The translations under genes and the position numbers were made by a program. The notes beneath the pieces are model-generated. The model was not told the origin of the DNA and did not search any database. It worked only from the letters and a program-made list of their open reading frames with translations. Shown piece after piece: positions 1-8,773 of a stretch of 64,000 nucleotides of DNA. The stretch is from assembly GCF_000092065.1 (NCBI RefSeq), contig NC_009358.1, positions 682,001-746,000 on the forward strand, written 5' to 3'. This DNA is from Ostreococcus lucimarinus CCE9901. Taxonomy: Eukaryota > Chlorophyta > Mamiellophyceae > Mamiellales > Bathycoccaceae. Every line of letters starts with the position of its first letter. The first letter of the stretch is position 1.

Positions 1-648
1 CGCGCCGTCGGCGGCGCGCGCGTACAACTTTTGCGTTTCGTCGAGGGCGACGTGCGCGAAGCAATAACTCACGCACGGCATCGACCGCGCCTCGCACGAA
101 GGTTCCTGACACACCGACGTCGTCCCTTCGAGCGCGCGCGCGGCCTCGGCCTCCTCCGCGGCGTCGCGCGATCCCCCGTGTCCGCGTCGTAACTCAAACC
201 TTCGATGCTTCTTGCGCAACTCCTCGAGCAGGCGCCAATACTGATCCCTATACATCGACCGAAGCTCGCGCATGCGCTTCAACCGTCGCTCGACGAGCGC
301 TCGCTGCGTCGTGTTCCCGTCGTCGTCGTCGTCGGCATCGTCGCCGTCCGCACCGACCGACTCGCGTCTCGCGTCGTCGTCGTCGTCGTCGTCGTCGAGC
401 GCGTCGTCGAGCGCGTCGTCGTCGAAGCCGAGCGCCGCGCGAAACTTGGCGCGAAGCGCGACGTCGCGATCGACGACGTTCGCGCGCGTTCCGTTCGTCG
501 TCGTCGTCTCGTCCGCGCGCGTCGTCGTCGCCGCGTCCGCGCCGCCGTCGCGCGTCGCGCCTTCGCCGCCCAATCCTCGTCCTTTCCCGTCCTCGTTCGC
601 GTCGCTCGCCGCGCGCGCGCCTCCCCGCGCCCCTCCCGCGTCGCGCAT
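1..648 (-). CDS. KANSL2/INO80D-like C3Hc3H zinc-finger protein, C-terminus cut by window edge
   Basis: The minus frame is open from an ATG at 648 to the window edge (216 codons), so the C-terminus is missing. The first ~110 residues are Gly/Ala/Thr/Asp-rich low complexity with a run of Asp encoded by (GTC)n near 376-400. Next comes a basic, probably helical stretch around ERRLKRMRELRSMYRDQYW. A zinc-binding set follows, C180-x4-C185-x10-C196-x2-H199, with a trailing AHVALDETQKLY. That spacing and the 'yCxxHi..D..Q.L' tail fit the potential DNA-binding C3Hc3H domain of KANSL2 (NSL histone acetyltransferase complex) and INO80D. A nuclear chromatin role is inferred from the family. The start lies 86 bp from the divergent protease gene. 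An upstream in-frame ATG was not seen. Confidence 0.6.
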   Translation of the reverse strand, partial: MRDAGGARGGARAASDANEDGKGRGLGGEGATRDGGADAATTTRADETTTTNGTRANVVDRDVALRAKFRAALGFDDDALDDALDDDDDDDDARRESVGADGDDADDDDDGNTTQRALVERRLKRMRELRSMYRDQYWRLLEELRKKHRRFELRRGHGGSRDAAEEAEAARALEGTTSVCQEPSCEARSMPCVSYCFAHVALDETQKLYARAADGA

Positions 649-734
649 GTTCACCCGCGGTCCGATCGCGCGCGGTTTCGTCGCGCGCGGTCGCGCGCGC
701 CGCGCAGTGCGTCGTCACACGTCGACGCGCCGCG

Positions 735-2420
735 ATGCGATGCCGACGCGCCGTCGCGCCGTCCGAGCCGCTCGCGGCGCGCGCGCGGCCTCGCGACGCG
801 CGGCGCGCGGCCCGGCGACGCGCGACGCGCGCGCGCGCGTCGTCGACCGCGGTCGATCTCGATCGCGCGCTCGAGCGCGCGCGAGACGCGGTGAACGCGA
901 ATGAGAATTTGGCGTACGGTTTGTGGGGACACGGGAAGCACCTCGGATTGCCCGCGAAATGGTACCTGCGCGTGGACGACGACGGGTTCGTGGAGGAGAC
1001 GATGAACGCGGAGCTGTGCTACGTGAGCGGACGAGCGAAAGGGCGCGCGGGTGGGTGCTGGGAGGTTGATTTCAGTGGGTACGCGCAGGCGCTGGAGCTG
1101 GACGACGCGGAGGCGTCGACGATGAGCGCGTGGACGCGAAGCGGATACTGGGCCACGCAGGAGTGCGTGAACGAACACTTAGAGCTGACGCTTCGTGACC
1201 GCACGGAAGAGGACGCGCGCGATGGGGTGGTGAGGATGGGGATGAAACTTCGCGGCGGGCGAGTGACGAGCGAGTTGACGCTCGACGCGACGGCGTGGAC
1301 GCCGAAGAAGCTCGCGGTGGCGGTGTGCGGTGACGAGGACTTGTGGACGTTCGATGATTGGACGACGAGTGCGTGCGGGGTGACGTACGCGCGAACGACG
1401 AAGCTGTACGGGGCGAACGGTGGGGTGCAGGAATTCATCGCCGACGGCGTCGCGTGGGGGCGCGGGAAGGAGGGGCGTAAGATTTTTGAGAAACCGACGA
1501 TCGCGACGCCGACGGTGACGGTCGATCCCGATTCGAGTTCGGAGGTGCCGGTCATTCGAGCGTCGTCGTCGCACGTGTTGGTTGAGCCGTTAATCGATGG
1601 TAAGAGCGCGGGACCGTTTATATTAGACACGGGCGCGAGCGGTTTAGTCATCACGCCAAAAGCCGCGAAAACGCTCGGTCTTCGCGCGTTCGGCGAAGTG
1701 CACGTCTCCGGGGTCTCCGGGCGCGTACCTTGTCAGTTTCGTCGGGGGAACAAACTCAAGCTCGGGCCACTGACGCTGCAGAAGCCGCTGTTCATGGAGA
1801 TGGGATTGGACGGCATCGTGAGCGGGGCGTCGAAACCCATCGCCGGAATAATCGGATTCGATGCCTTCAAAAGTGCAATTTTGAGTGTCTCGGAAGGAGG
1901 CGAGCGTGTTAATATTTACGACTCGAGGCAACTGAGTGCGATCGATGAGGACTGGGCGTGGCAGGAACTTCGACTCGTGTCCAACGTGCCGCACGTGGCC
2001 GCGACGTTCTCTGGCGTCAACGATGCGCACAAAACCGAACCAAACATTTTCATGATTGATAGTGGTGCAGGCGGCGCGGACGTGATTTTTCATTCCAAAG
2101 CGGTTGATGAGCTCGGTTTGAGCGATCTTCTCGACTCCGAAGGCAGAAGAGTTTCCAGTCGCGTGCGAGGCGTGAGCGGCGCTAACGGCGAGAGTGGCGG
2201 CGCCACGCTGACGTACCGTACGACGATGGAATGGCTGCAACTCGTCAGCGCCGATGCCAAGGGTGAGTGCGTGCGTTTTGAAAACATCGACACTTTATTA
2301 GCTTCGGGAGAGGGTTTCAGTCTCTCCGAGCACAGTTGTGGGATGATTTGCGCGAGATTATTAGGTAAGAAAACGATCGTCTACGACGTGCCTCGCCGGC
2401 GCATCGCCTTCATTGAATGA
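735..2420 (+). CDS. Organelle-targeted two-lobed aspartyl protease (retropepsin/pepsin-like)
   Basis: 561 residues. The Arg/Ala-rich first ~50 residues look like a plastid or mitochondrial transit peptide. Residues ~55-270 form a region I do not recognise. The C-terminal half carries two aspartic protease active-site motifs: FILDTGASG (Asp298) and FMIDSGAGG (Asp442). Each is followed by a hydrophobic-Gly segment (AGIIGFDAF in the first lobe) as expected for pepsin/retropepsin-like folds. Two D-T/S-G motifs 144 residues apart in one chain suggest a duplicated retropepsin-like unit working as an intramolecular dimer, a pattern seen in plant and bacterial 'aspartyl protease family' proteins. Substrate is unknown. 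The stop is 37 bp from the stop of the convergent GPDH gene. Confidence 0.75.
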   Translation: MRCRRAVAPSEPLAARARPRDARRAARRRATRARASSTAVDLDRALERARDAVNANENLAYGLWGHGKHLGLPAKWYLRVDDDGFVEETMNAELCYVSGRAKGRAGGCWEVDFSGYAQALELDDAEASTMSAWTRSGYWATQECVNEHLELTLRDRTEEDARDGVVRMGMKLRGGRVTSELTLDATAWTPKKLAVAVCGDEDLWTFDDWTTSACGVTYARTTKLYGANGGVQEFIADGVAWGRGKEGRKIFEKPTIATPTVTVDPDSSSEVPVIRASSSHVLVEPLIDGKSAGPFILDTGASGLVITPKAAKTLGLRAFGEVHVSGVSGRVPCQFRRGNKLKLGPLTLQKPLFMEMGLDGIVSGASKPIAGIIGFDAFKSAILSVSEGGERVNIYDSRQLSAIDEDWAWQELRLVSNVPHVAATFSGVNDAHKTEPNIFMIDSGAGGADVIFHSKAVDELGLSDLLDSEGRRVSSRVRGVSGANGESGGATLTYRTTMEWLQLVSADAKGECVRFENIDTLLASGEGFSLSEHSCGMICARLLGKKTIVYDVPRRRIAFIE

Positions 2421-2457
2421 AAAAATATAGCGTTTGTATTAATGAATCTCGACTATT

Positions 2458-3828
2458 TTAGACTTCAGGCACTTGCGGAAGATGCATTATCTTATCAACC
2501 GCCGTTTTCGCGTCCATGTGCCCGTCCAAGATGCTCGCCACCGCGGTGAGCACGGGCAAGTGCACTCGGTATCTCTTCGCTAATTGTACGACGGCAGCCG
2601 CCGTCGCGACACCCTCAGCCACTTGGTTCATGGACCCTAACACTTCTTCCAAGGTCTCGCCAGAGCCTAATCTCACACCAACTGTGCGGTTTCGGCTCAA
2701 GTTGACGAAACACGTGAGCATGATATCGCCGGTACCGCTCACGCCCGCGAGCGTCTCCGGTCGGGCGCCCATCTTCCCGGCGAGCCAGCGAATCTCAGCC
2801 ACGCCCTGCGCCACGAGCGCAGCCATGGCGTTGTTGCCGAGCTCCAACCCTTCGACAATACCCGCCGCGATCGCCAAGACATTCTTCATCGCGCCCGAAA
2901 GCTCGACACCGGTCACATCGGTGCTCGTGTTCACTCGAAGACACGACGACCCGAAGAGCTGTTGCACGCTTATCGCCAAACTTTCATCCTCGCTCGCGGC
3001 GACTATGGTCGTGGGCAACCCTTGCATCAGCTCCACCGCGAACGTCGGTCCAGAAAGCACCGCGAGCGGCTGATCGCGTCCCAATCCAGAGGGAATGATT
3101 TCGCTCATCATATCGCACGTCCCCGTCTCCAATCCTTTACTCAAGCACAGCATCGGCGTCTTGGGATCGATGTAATCCTTCACCCCCGCCAAAAACTTCC
3201 GCGATTGTTGCACCGGAACGGCGTGAATGATAAAGTCGCACCCCGCCAGCGCCTCCTTCGCGTCCGTGGACGCCCGTATGTTCACCGGCAGCGAGTACTT
3301 TGGCAAATACTTTACGTTTCTATGCTCCTCGTTCAACGCCCTCGCGTCGTCTTCGTTCCGCATCAATATCACGACGTCCAAATCCGCCTTATTCCTCGCC
3401 AACAGCGTCGCCATCGCCGTTCCAAAGCTCCCACCGCCCATGATCGCCACCTTCTTCGAGCTCTGCAGCACGCTCTCGTCGTTCGCGTGCGCGCTCTCCA
3501 CGAACGCCGCCCAGCGCATGATTTTATCCCACTCCGAGCCGATCGCCGCGCGATCCGCCTCGCTCACGCCCGCGCGGAACGCGTCGTACGCGCTCGCCGC
3601 CGTCGTCGTCCCGCGTCGCCGCGCCGCGCGCGCGTTCGCGCGCTCGCGCGTCGTCGTCGCCGTCGCCGTCGCGGATAGCGCGCGTCCCGCGCTCGTCGCC
3701 GTCGTCGTCGCGCGCGTCCTCGCGCGTCGCCGCGCCGGCGCGTCGCGTCGTCGCGCGCGTCCTCGCGCGTCCTCGCGCGTCGCCGCGCGCGCGCCGGCGC
3801 TCGAGCGCGTCGCCGTCGCCGTCGCCAT
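2458..3828 (-). CDS. NAD-dependent glycerol-3-phosphate dehydrogenase, plastid-type
   Basis: Interconverts dihydroxyacetone phosphate and sn-glycerol 3-phosphate with NAD(H), supplying the glycerol backbone for plastid lipids. The protein has 456 residues from the ATG at 3828; a GTG three codons upstream would be an artefactual start. The first ~75 residues are Arg/Ala/Thr-rich, as expected of a transit peptide. The dinucleotide-binding motif GGGSFGTAMATLLARN lies near residue 131. The C-terminal domain has the conserved LSGAMKNVLAIAAG segment (catalytic Lys) and GVSGTGDIMLTCF, both typical of bacterial GpsA and plant GLY1/SFD1. Only ~90 bp separates its start from the divergent starch branching enzyme, so the two probably share a promoter. 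Confidence 0.93.
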   Translation of the reverse strand: MATATATRSSAGARAATREDARGRARRRDAPARRRARTRATTTATSAGRALSATATATTTRERANARAARRRGTTTAASAYDAFRAGVSEADRAAIGSEWDKIMRWAAFVESAHANDESVLQSSKKVAIMGGGSFGTAMATLLARNKADLDVVILMRNEDDARALNEEHRNVKYLPKYSLPVNIRASTDAKEALAGCDFIIHAVPVQQSRKFLAGVKDYIDPKTPMLCLSKGLETGTCDMMSEIIPSGLGRDQPLAVLSGPTFAVELMQGLPTTIVAASEDESLAISVQQLFGSSCLRVNTSTDVTGVELSGAMKNVLAIAAGIVEGLELGNNAMAALVAQGVAEIRWLAGKMGARPETLAGVSGTGDIMLTCFVNLSRNRTVGVRLGSGETLEEVLGSMNQVAEGVATAAAVVQLAKRYRVHLPVLTAVASILDGHMDAKTAVDKIMHLPQVPEV

Positions 3829-3917
3829 GGTCGTCACGCGGTCGGTCGTCGCGCAGTGCCGCGACCGCGGTTCAAATTCGCGCGCGTCGTCGCCCGCACG
3901 GCGCGACGCACGCGCCC

Positions 3918-6284
3918 ATGCGCGCCGCGAACGCCGCCGCGCGGTCCCACGGATCGTGGACGACGCGCGCGCGACGCGACGCGCGCTCCAGCGCCGGAGG
4001 CGCGACGACGCGACGCGCGCGAGTCGCGATGCCGCGACCGCCAGCGCTGGCGACGACGACGACGACGCGCGAGGGACGCGCGACGCGCGACGCGACGCGG
4101 ACGAACGCGGTCGACAGCGCGAAGAGCGTCGACGTCGACGCGACGACGACGCGGGACGGCGCGGAGGCGATCGCGCGGGACGAGGGACTGCGAGGACACG
4201 AGGAACACTTGAAGTATCGGTACGCGACGTATCGAGCGCGGCGAGAGGCGATCGAAAGCGCGGAGGGATCGCTGGATGCGTTTTCGAAATCGTACGAAAA
4301 GTACGGGTTTAACGCGGATGAAAAGAGCGGGGAGATCACGTACCGGGAGTGGGCGCCGGCGGCGGCGCACTGCGCGTTGATCGGGGACTTTAACGGGTGG
4401 AACGGCGAGGCGACGGCGATGACGCGGGACGAGTACGGAACGTGGGAGGTGAAGCTGCCGAAGGGAGCGATCGAGCACGGATCTCGGGTGAAGGTGAGGA
4501 TTTTTACCGGGGATGGCGCGCAGATCGATCGCGTGCCGGCGTGGGTGCGCCGGGCGACGGTCGAGGAGGGAGTGATGGGCGCCGGATACGACGGCGTCTA
4601 CTGGGCGCCCGAGGAAAAGTACGAGTTCAAACACGCGGCGCCGAAAAAGCCGCAGGCGTCGCGAATTTACGAAGCGCACGTTGGGATGAGCTCGAACGAT
4701 GCCAAGGTGAACTCTTACCGCGAGTTCGCCGATGATGTTTTGCCGAGAATCGCCGCCGGTGGGTACAACACCGTGCAACTCATGGCGGTGATGGAGCACG
4801 CGTACTACGGATCCTTCGGCTACCACGTCACGAGTCCGTTCGCGGTGTCGTCGCGAAGCGGGACGCCTGAAGACTTGAAGTACTTGGTCGACAAGGCGCA
4901 CGGCTTGGGCGTGCGCGTGTTGCTCGATATCGTGCACTCGCACGCGTCGAGCAACGTCAATGACGGCATCGCCGGATTTGATTTCGGACAACGCGCCGAG
5001 GATTCGTACTTCGGTCAAGGCGAGGCTGGCTATCACTGGTTGTGGGACTCTCGCCTGTACAAGTACGACAACTGGGAAGTGTTGCGGTATTTGCTCTCGA
5101 ACTTACGCTACTGGGTCGACGAGTACAAATTGGACGGCTTCCGATTCGACGGCGTCACGTCGATGCTGTACCATCACCACGGATTACAAATGGAATTTTC
5201 CGGTGATTACGAACAATACTTTTCTACCGCCACGAACGTCGACGGTGTTGTGTACTTGATGCTCGCGAACGAGATGCTTCACTCGTTGTACCCTGAAATT
5301 GAAGTCATCGCGGAGGACGTGAGCGGCATGCCCACGTTGTGCTTGCCCGTCAACGAAGGCGGCGTCGGTTTCGACGCTCGTTTGGCCATGTCCATCCCCG
5401 ACTTTTGGGTGAAGTATCTGAAAGAACGCCCCGATGAGCAATGGAGCATGTTCGAAATGGTGAGCACGCTGTGCAACCGCCGTTACACCGAGAAGGCCAT
5501 CGCGTACGTCGAGTCGCACGATCAATCCATCGTCGGCGACAAGACGACGGCGTTTTGGTTGATGGATGCGGAAATGTACTCTGGTATGTCCACTTTGAAC
5601 GAACCATCCATCGTGATCCAACGCGGCATCGCGCTTCACAAGATGATGCGTCTCGTCACCGCTTCTCTCGGCGGTGAGGGCTACCTTACCTTCATGGGCA
5701 ACGAGTTCGGGCATCCCGAGTGGGTGGATTTCCCGCGCGAAGGCAACAACTGGAGCCACGACTACTGCCGCCGACGCTGGGACTTGGCCGACGCCGACCA
5801 CTTGCGTTACCAACACCTTCTCAAGTTCGACAAAGCCATGCTCGCGCTGGACAACGATTACCCGTACATGGGTGCCGCCCACCAACACGTGAGCACCGCC
5901 GACGACGGTCGCCAGATCCTCGTCTTCGAGCGCGGCGACCTCCTCTTCGTCTTCAACTTCCATCCCACGAACACGTACGAAGGGCTCGAGATCGGCGTCC
6001 CCGAGCAAGGCAAATACCGTCTCGCTCTCGATACCGACGCCGGTGAATTCGGCGGCGCCTCCCGATGCGGTTTCGGCGTCGATCACTTCACCTCGCCCGA
6101 GCCCGTCGAGAGCTGGGTCGGCCCGTACGAGCAAACGCCTCGCGCGGCGAAGATGTTCGTCTTATCGCCCAGTCGCAGCGCTCAGGTGTACTACCGCGTG
6201 CACGAGCACACGCCCGTATCTTCCGAGCCATCGACCGAGGATATCGTGCGCGAGAACGACGCCTCCGCCTCCAACGCGCGTTAG
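3918..6284 (+). CDS. Starch (1,4-alpha-glucan) branching enzyme
   Basis: Cuts alpha-1,4 glucan chains and rejoins them through alpha-1,6 linkages; in green algae this happens in the plastid during starch synthesis. 788 residues. An Arg/Ala-rich transit-like leader (~75 aa) precedes a CBM48 module (YREWAPAAAHCALIGDFNGW). The GH13 catalytic barrel follows, with the nucleophile in GFRFDGVTSM (Asp411), the acid/base in VIAEDVSG (Glu466) and the third carboxylate in YVESHDQSI (Asp535). The all-beta C-terminal domain ends near residue 760 and is followed by a short acidic tail. Length and motif spacing match eukaryotic SBE/GBE1 enzymes rather than bacterial GlgB, which carries a longer N-terminus. 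It stands head-to-head with the GPDH gene. Confidence 0.96.
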   Translation: MRAANAAARSHGSWTTRARRDARSSAGGATTRRARVAMPRPPALATTTTTREGRATRDATRTNAVDSAKSVDVDATTTRDGAEAIARDEGLRGHEEHLKYRYATYRARREAIESAEGSLDAFSKSYEKYGFNADEKSGEITYREWAPAAAHCALIGDFNGWNGEATAMTRDEYGTWEVKLPKGAIEHGSRVKVRIFTGDGAQIDRVPAWVRRATVEEGVMGAGYDGVYWAPEEKYEFKHAAPKKPQASRIYEAHVGMSSNDAKVNSYREFADDVLPRIAAGGYNTVQLMAVMEHAYYGSFGYHVTSPFAVSSRSGTPEDLKYLVDKAHGLGVRVLLDIVHSHASSNVNDGIAGFDFGQRAEDSYFGQGEAGYHWLWDSRLYKYDNWEVLRYLLSNLRYWVDEYKLDGFRFDGVTSMLYHHHGLQMEFSGDYEQYFSTATNVDGVVYLMLANEMLHSLYPEIEVIAEDVSGMPTLCLPVNEGGVGFDARLAMSIPDFWVKYLKERPDEQWSMFEMVSTLCNRRYTEKAIAYVESHDQSIVGDKTTAFWLMDAEMYSGMSTLNEPSIVIQRGIALHKMMRLVTASLGGEGYLTFMGNEFGHPEWVDFPREGNNWSHDYCRRRWDLADADHLRYQHLLKFDKAMLALDNDYPYMGAAHQHVSTADDGRQILVFERGDLLFVFNFHPTNTYEGLEIGVPEQGKYRLALDTDAGEFGGASRCGFGVDHFTSPEPVESWVGPYEQTPRAAKMFVLSPSRSAQVYYRVHEHTPVSSEPSTEDIVRENDASASNAR

Positions 6285-6408
6285 CTTTAGAGACGTTGCG
6301 ACGTTGCGACCCTAAACCGCCGCCCGCGCCCCGCGAATCCCTCCACCATTCGTCGCGCGCTCGCGTCACACGCCCGCGCGCGCTCGCGGCGCGAGCCACC
6401 ACGCGCCG

Positions 6409-8307
6409 ATGCGCGCGCCCCTCGCGCTCTCCCTCGCGCTCCTCGCGCTCGTCGCCGCGCGCGTCGACGCCGCGTCGTCGGATCGCGCCGCGCCGACCGC
6501 GCTCCCGACGGCGACGCTCGATGATTTACTCCGCGCCCGCGCCGACGACGTCGTTCGATCGGCGTTCATCGGCGCGAACGCCCCGGGAGCGATGGTCGTG
6601 CGCGAGATCGGCGCGACGTACGCCGAGGCGCGACGACGAGGGCTGGACGCGTTCGCGGCGTGCGCGAGACGAAGCGGCGGACGAGGGAAGACGCTCGGAC
6701 GAAGCGAGGGATGGGAAAAGGCGCACGATGGCGCCGTGCGAACGACGATCGCGAGCTTGGCGAAGGAAAGGCTGAAAATGGACGTCGATGACGATTGCGG
6801 GGGGTCGGCGGTGATGCGGGGAGACTTGGAGATTGTTCGAGACGGGGCGGACGCGGCGGCGCGCGCGGCGCTGGGGCGGTTGGACGCGGCGTTTCATAAC
6901 GCCACGCGCGGGTTCTTCGAGCGGAGCGCGCGATCAGATATGAGTTTGGATAACTTTCACGCGTACGGGGCGCCGAACGTCGGGCGCGCGGAGGGTGAGA
7001 TTGAGGAGGAATTGGATGTCGAAGGGAAGCACGCGCACACGGACGTCGGCGTCGCAATCGTGATGACGCCCGCGTTGCTTCGCGGGGAGAAACCCGGGAC
7101 GGGCGGATCTAGAGGCTTATTTATCGGTGATATCGAACCGGACGTGCCGGACGACGGGATGATCGTCATGTTAGGCGAGGCTGCGCGGGCGTGGGTGCCG
7201 GGATTGAGCGCGGAGTTGCGAAGTTTGATTAAAGTGCCCACGCACACGATGCGCCTCACGGGCGAGCGTGCGTGGTTCGGTAGAATGGTTCTTCCGGAAT
7301 CCTCGCTCGCGCATCCTGAGGGTGAAATGACTTTTGGCGCCTGGCACGCCGGCGCGATCGAAGCGGCGATGGAATCGAATGACAGAGCGGAGAACGAGCG
7401 TTGGGCCGCCGTCGCGTGCCCGTCGCCGGCGGTGGACGAGTCCGGTTTGGCCACGTCGCGCAGACGTATTCTATCCGATGACAACACGTGCCCGGCGGGC
7501 AAAATTTATTGTTGGCTCACGTGCGTCGACGCCCCCGCGGCGTGCGCAGATACGAGTAGCGCCAGCCATGCGGTGTGCATCGACACCGCGACTGGGAACC
7601 CGTGGGTGAACGCGGCGGGCAATCACTGTGGCACGTGCGCGGCGCAGTGCCCTGGGTCAAATATCACCGCACCGACGGGAATGTGTAACACGCGCATTGC
7701 GCCGACGACGATGTACATGGATGGCTTCAAGCTCAACGGCGGCGGCGCTTCGCAGCCCTGCGTGGCGCTTTTGTTCAAAAGCTGGTCATTGCACACCCCC
7801 GCGTTGCTCGCGCTCGGCTTCTTCGCCACCGTCGCGATGGGGATGTCCATCGAGGCCTTAGCGTCACTTCGACGCAACTTACAAAATCCCGGCTTCTGCA
7901 ACTGCCACAACATCCCCACCTCCAAATCGCGCGCGTACGCCGTCGCGCTGTACGCCGTACAAATCACCCTCGGTTATCTCTTAATGCTCGTCTCCATGAC
8001 GTACCATTTCGTCCTCTTCTCCGCCGTCATCGTCGGTCTCCTCATCGGCCACATCGTCTTCGGCGCCAAAGCCCCAGTCGCCGCCAACACCACCGCGTGC
8101 TGTTCTTTCGCCTCTCCCAGCGACAAGCAAGACTGTCCCGGCTGCGCGCCGACGCCCGGCGTCGACGCCGACCCGCTCCCTTCGTGTTGCGCCGCGCGCG
8201 CCGCCGAGTCGCGCGGCTCGCCCGCGAGTTCCGACAGCGGCGACGCCCTTCGCGCGCCCTTGACTCGTCTCCGCCGCGTCCTCACGGGCGTCGCCAGCAA
8301 CGTGTAA
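6409..8307 (+). CDS. Ctr-family copper transporter with a large 2OG-oxygenase-like ectodomain
   Basis: 632 residues starting with a clear signal peptide (LALSLALLALVAARVDA). The C-terminal third is a Ctr/SLC31 copper transporter: three membrane segments (~457-485, ~510-530, ~532-550), the signature M526-LVS-M530 in TM2 and G543-LLI-G547 in TM3. Upstream, residues ~200-300 look like an Fe(II)/2-oxoglutarate oxygenase core: H210-x-D212 in HAHTDVGVAIVM, a DGMIVMLGEAARAWV strand pair, then distal His279 in VPTHTMRLTGER with Arg287 eight residues on. Between the two lies a Cys-rich linker (~370-445) that could bind metal. The tail after TM3 is Cys-rich too. Ordinary Ctr proteins are 150-250 residues, so the ectodomain is the oddity. 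Whether the oxygenase-like part is catalytic is unknown. Confidence 0.8.
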   Translation: MRAPLALSLALLALVAARVDAASSDRAAPTALPTATLDDLLRARADDVVRSAFIGANAPGAMVVREIGATYAEARRRGLDAFAACARRSGGRGKTLGRSEGWEKAHDGAVRTTIASLAKERLKMDVDDDCGGSAVMRGDLEIVRDGADAAARAALGRLDAAFHNATRGFFERSARSDMSLDNFHAYGAPNVGRAEGEIEEELDVEGKHAHTDVGVAIVMTPALLRGEKPGTGGSRGLFIGDIEPDVPDDGMIVMLGEAARAWVPGLSAELRSLIKVPTHTMRLTGERAWFGRMVLPESSLAHPEGEMTFGAWHAGAIEAAMESNDRAENERWAAVACPSPAVDESGLATSRRRILSDDNTCPAGKIYCWLTCVDAPAACADTSSASHAVCIDTATGNPWVNAAGNHCGTCAAQCPGSNITAPTGMCNTRIAPTTMYMDGFKLNGGGASQPCVALLFKSWSLHTPALLALGFFATVAMGMSIEALASLRRNLQNPGFCNCHNIPTSKSRAYAVALYAVQITLGYLLMLVSMTYHFVLFSAVIVGLLIGHIVFGAKAPVAANTTACCSFASPSDKQDCPGCAPTPGVDADPLPSCCAARAAESRGSPASSDSGDALRAPLTRLRRVLTGVASNV

Positions 8308-8773
8308 TTCGACCCTCTCTCGAGCGCGCGCGCCGAAAAAAACGCACCACCCTCAACGCGCTAGGTCAGCGCCGGTCGCCAATCGTCACTCCTCGGCGCG
8401 CGCTCGCGGGCCTCTCGGCCGTCGACGCGCTCGTCGCGCGCGCGGGCGGCGCGTGGGCGGCGGCGACGTCATGACCGACGTGTTCCCGCGCGCGCACGAC
8501 GCGCGCGGGAGCGAAAACGACGAGGTGCGACGCGGCGAGAGACGCGCGACGCGTGCGCGATGGCGATGGGAAAACGCGTCACGACGACGTTCGCGAGCGG
8601 TGAAGGGCGCGAAATGCGCGCGAACGCGCGGAAAACGCGCGAAAACGAAGAAGGGGGGACTCTCGCGCGATGCGCGCGCGACGGGGAGGCGGCGAGGCCG
8701 GCGCGCGGGCGCGACGTGGATTTTGAGTGAATGCGCGGACTGACGAACGCGCGCGAGCGAACAGGCGCCGGCG
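8308..8773. other. 466-bp gap between copper transporter and ODC
   Basis: The 3' end of the transporter transcript and the promoter/5' UTR of ODC should both lie here. I find no credible ATG-initiated gene: the longest reading frame (8453-8743) begins at GTG and is purely Arg-rich. Two GCGCGAAA motifs (8607-8614, 8637-8644), E2F-like in form, sit 130-170 bp before the ODC start, but such motifs are common in this CpG-rich background. ATGs at 8471 and 8560 precede the ODC start out of frame and would be upstream ORFs if transcribed. Confidence 0.4.

Noticed and set aside
8607-8644. Two E2F-like motifs before ODC as a regulatory finding
   Set aside because: GCGCGAAA is expected often by chance in this composition; unlike the 52336-52405 cluster they are neither repeated as an inverted pair nor closely spaced.
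8453-8743. Possible small gene before ODC
   Set aside because: Begins at GTG and is almost entirely Arg/Ala/Gly from CpG-rich sequence.
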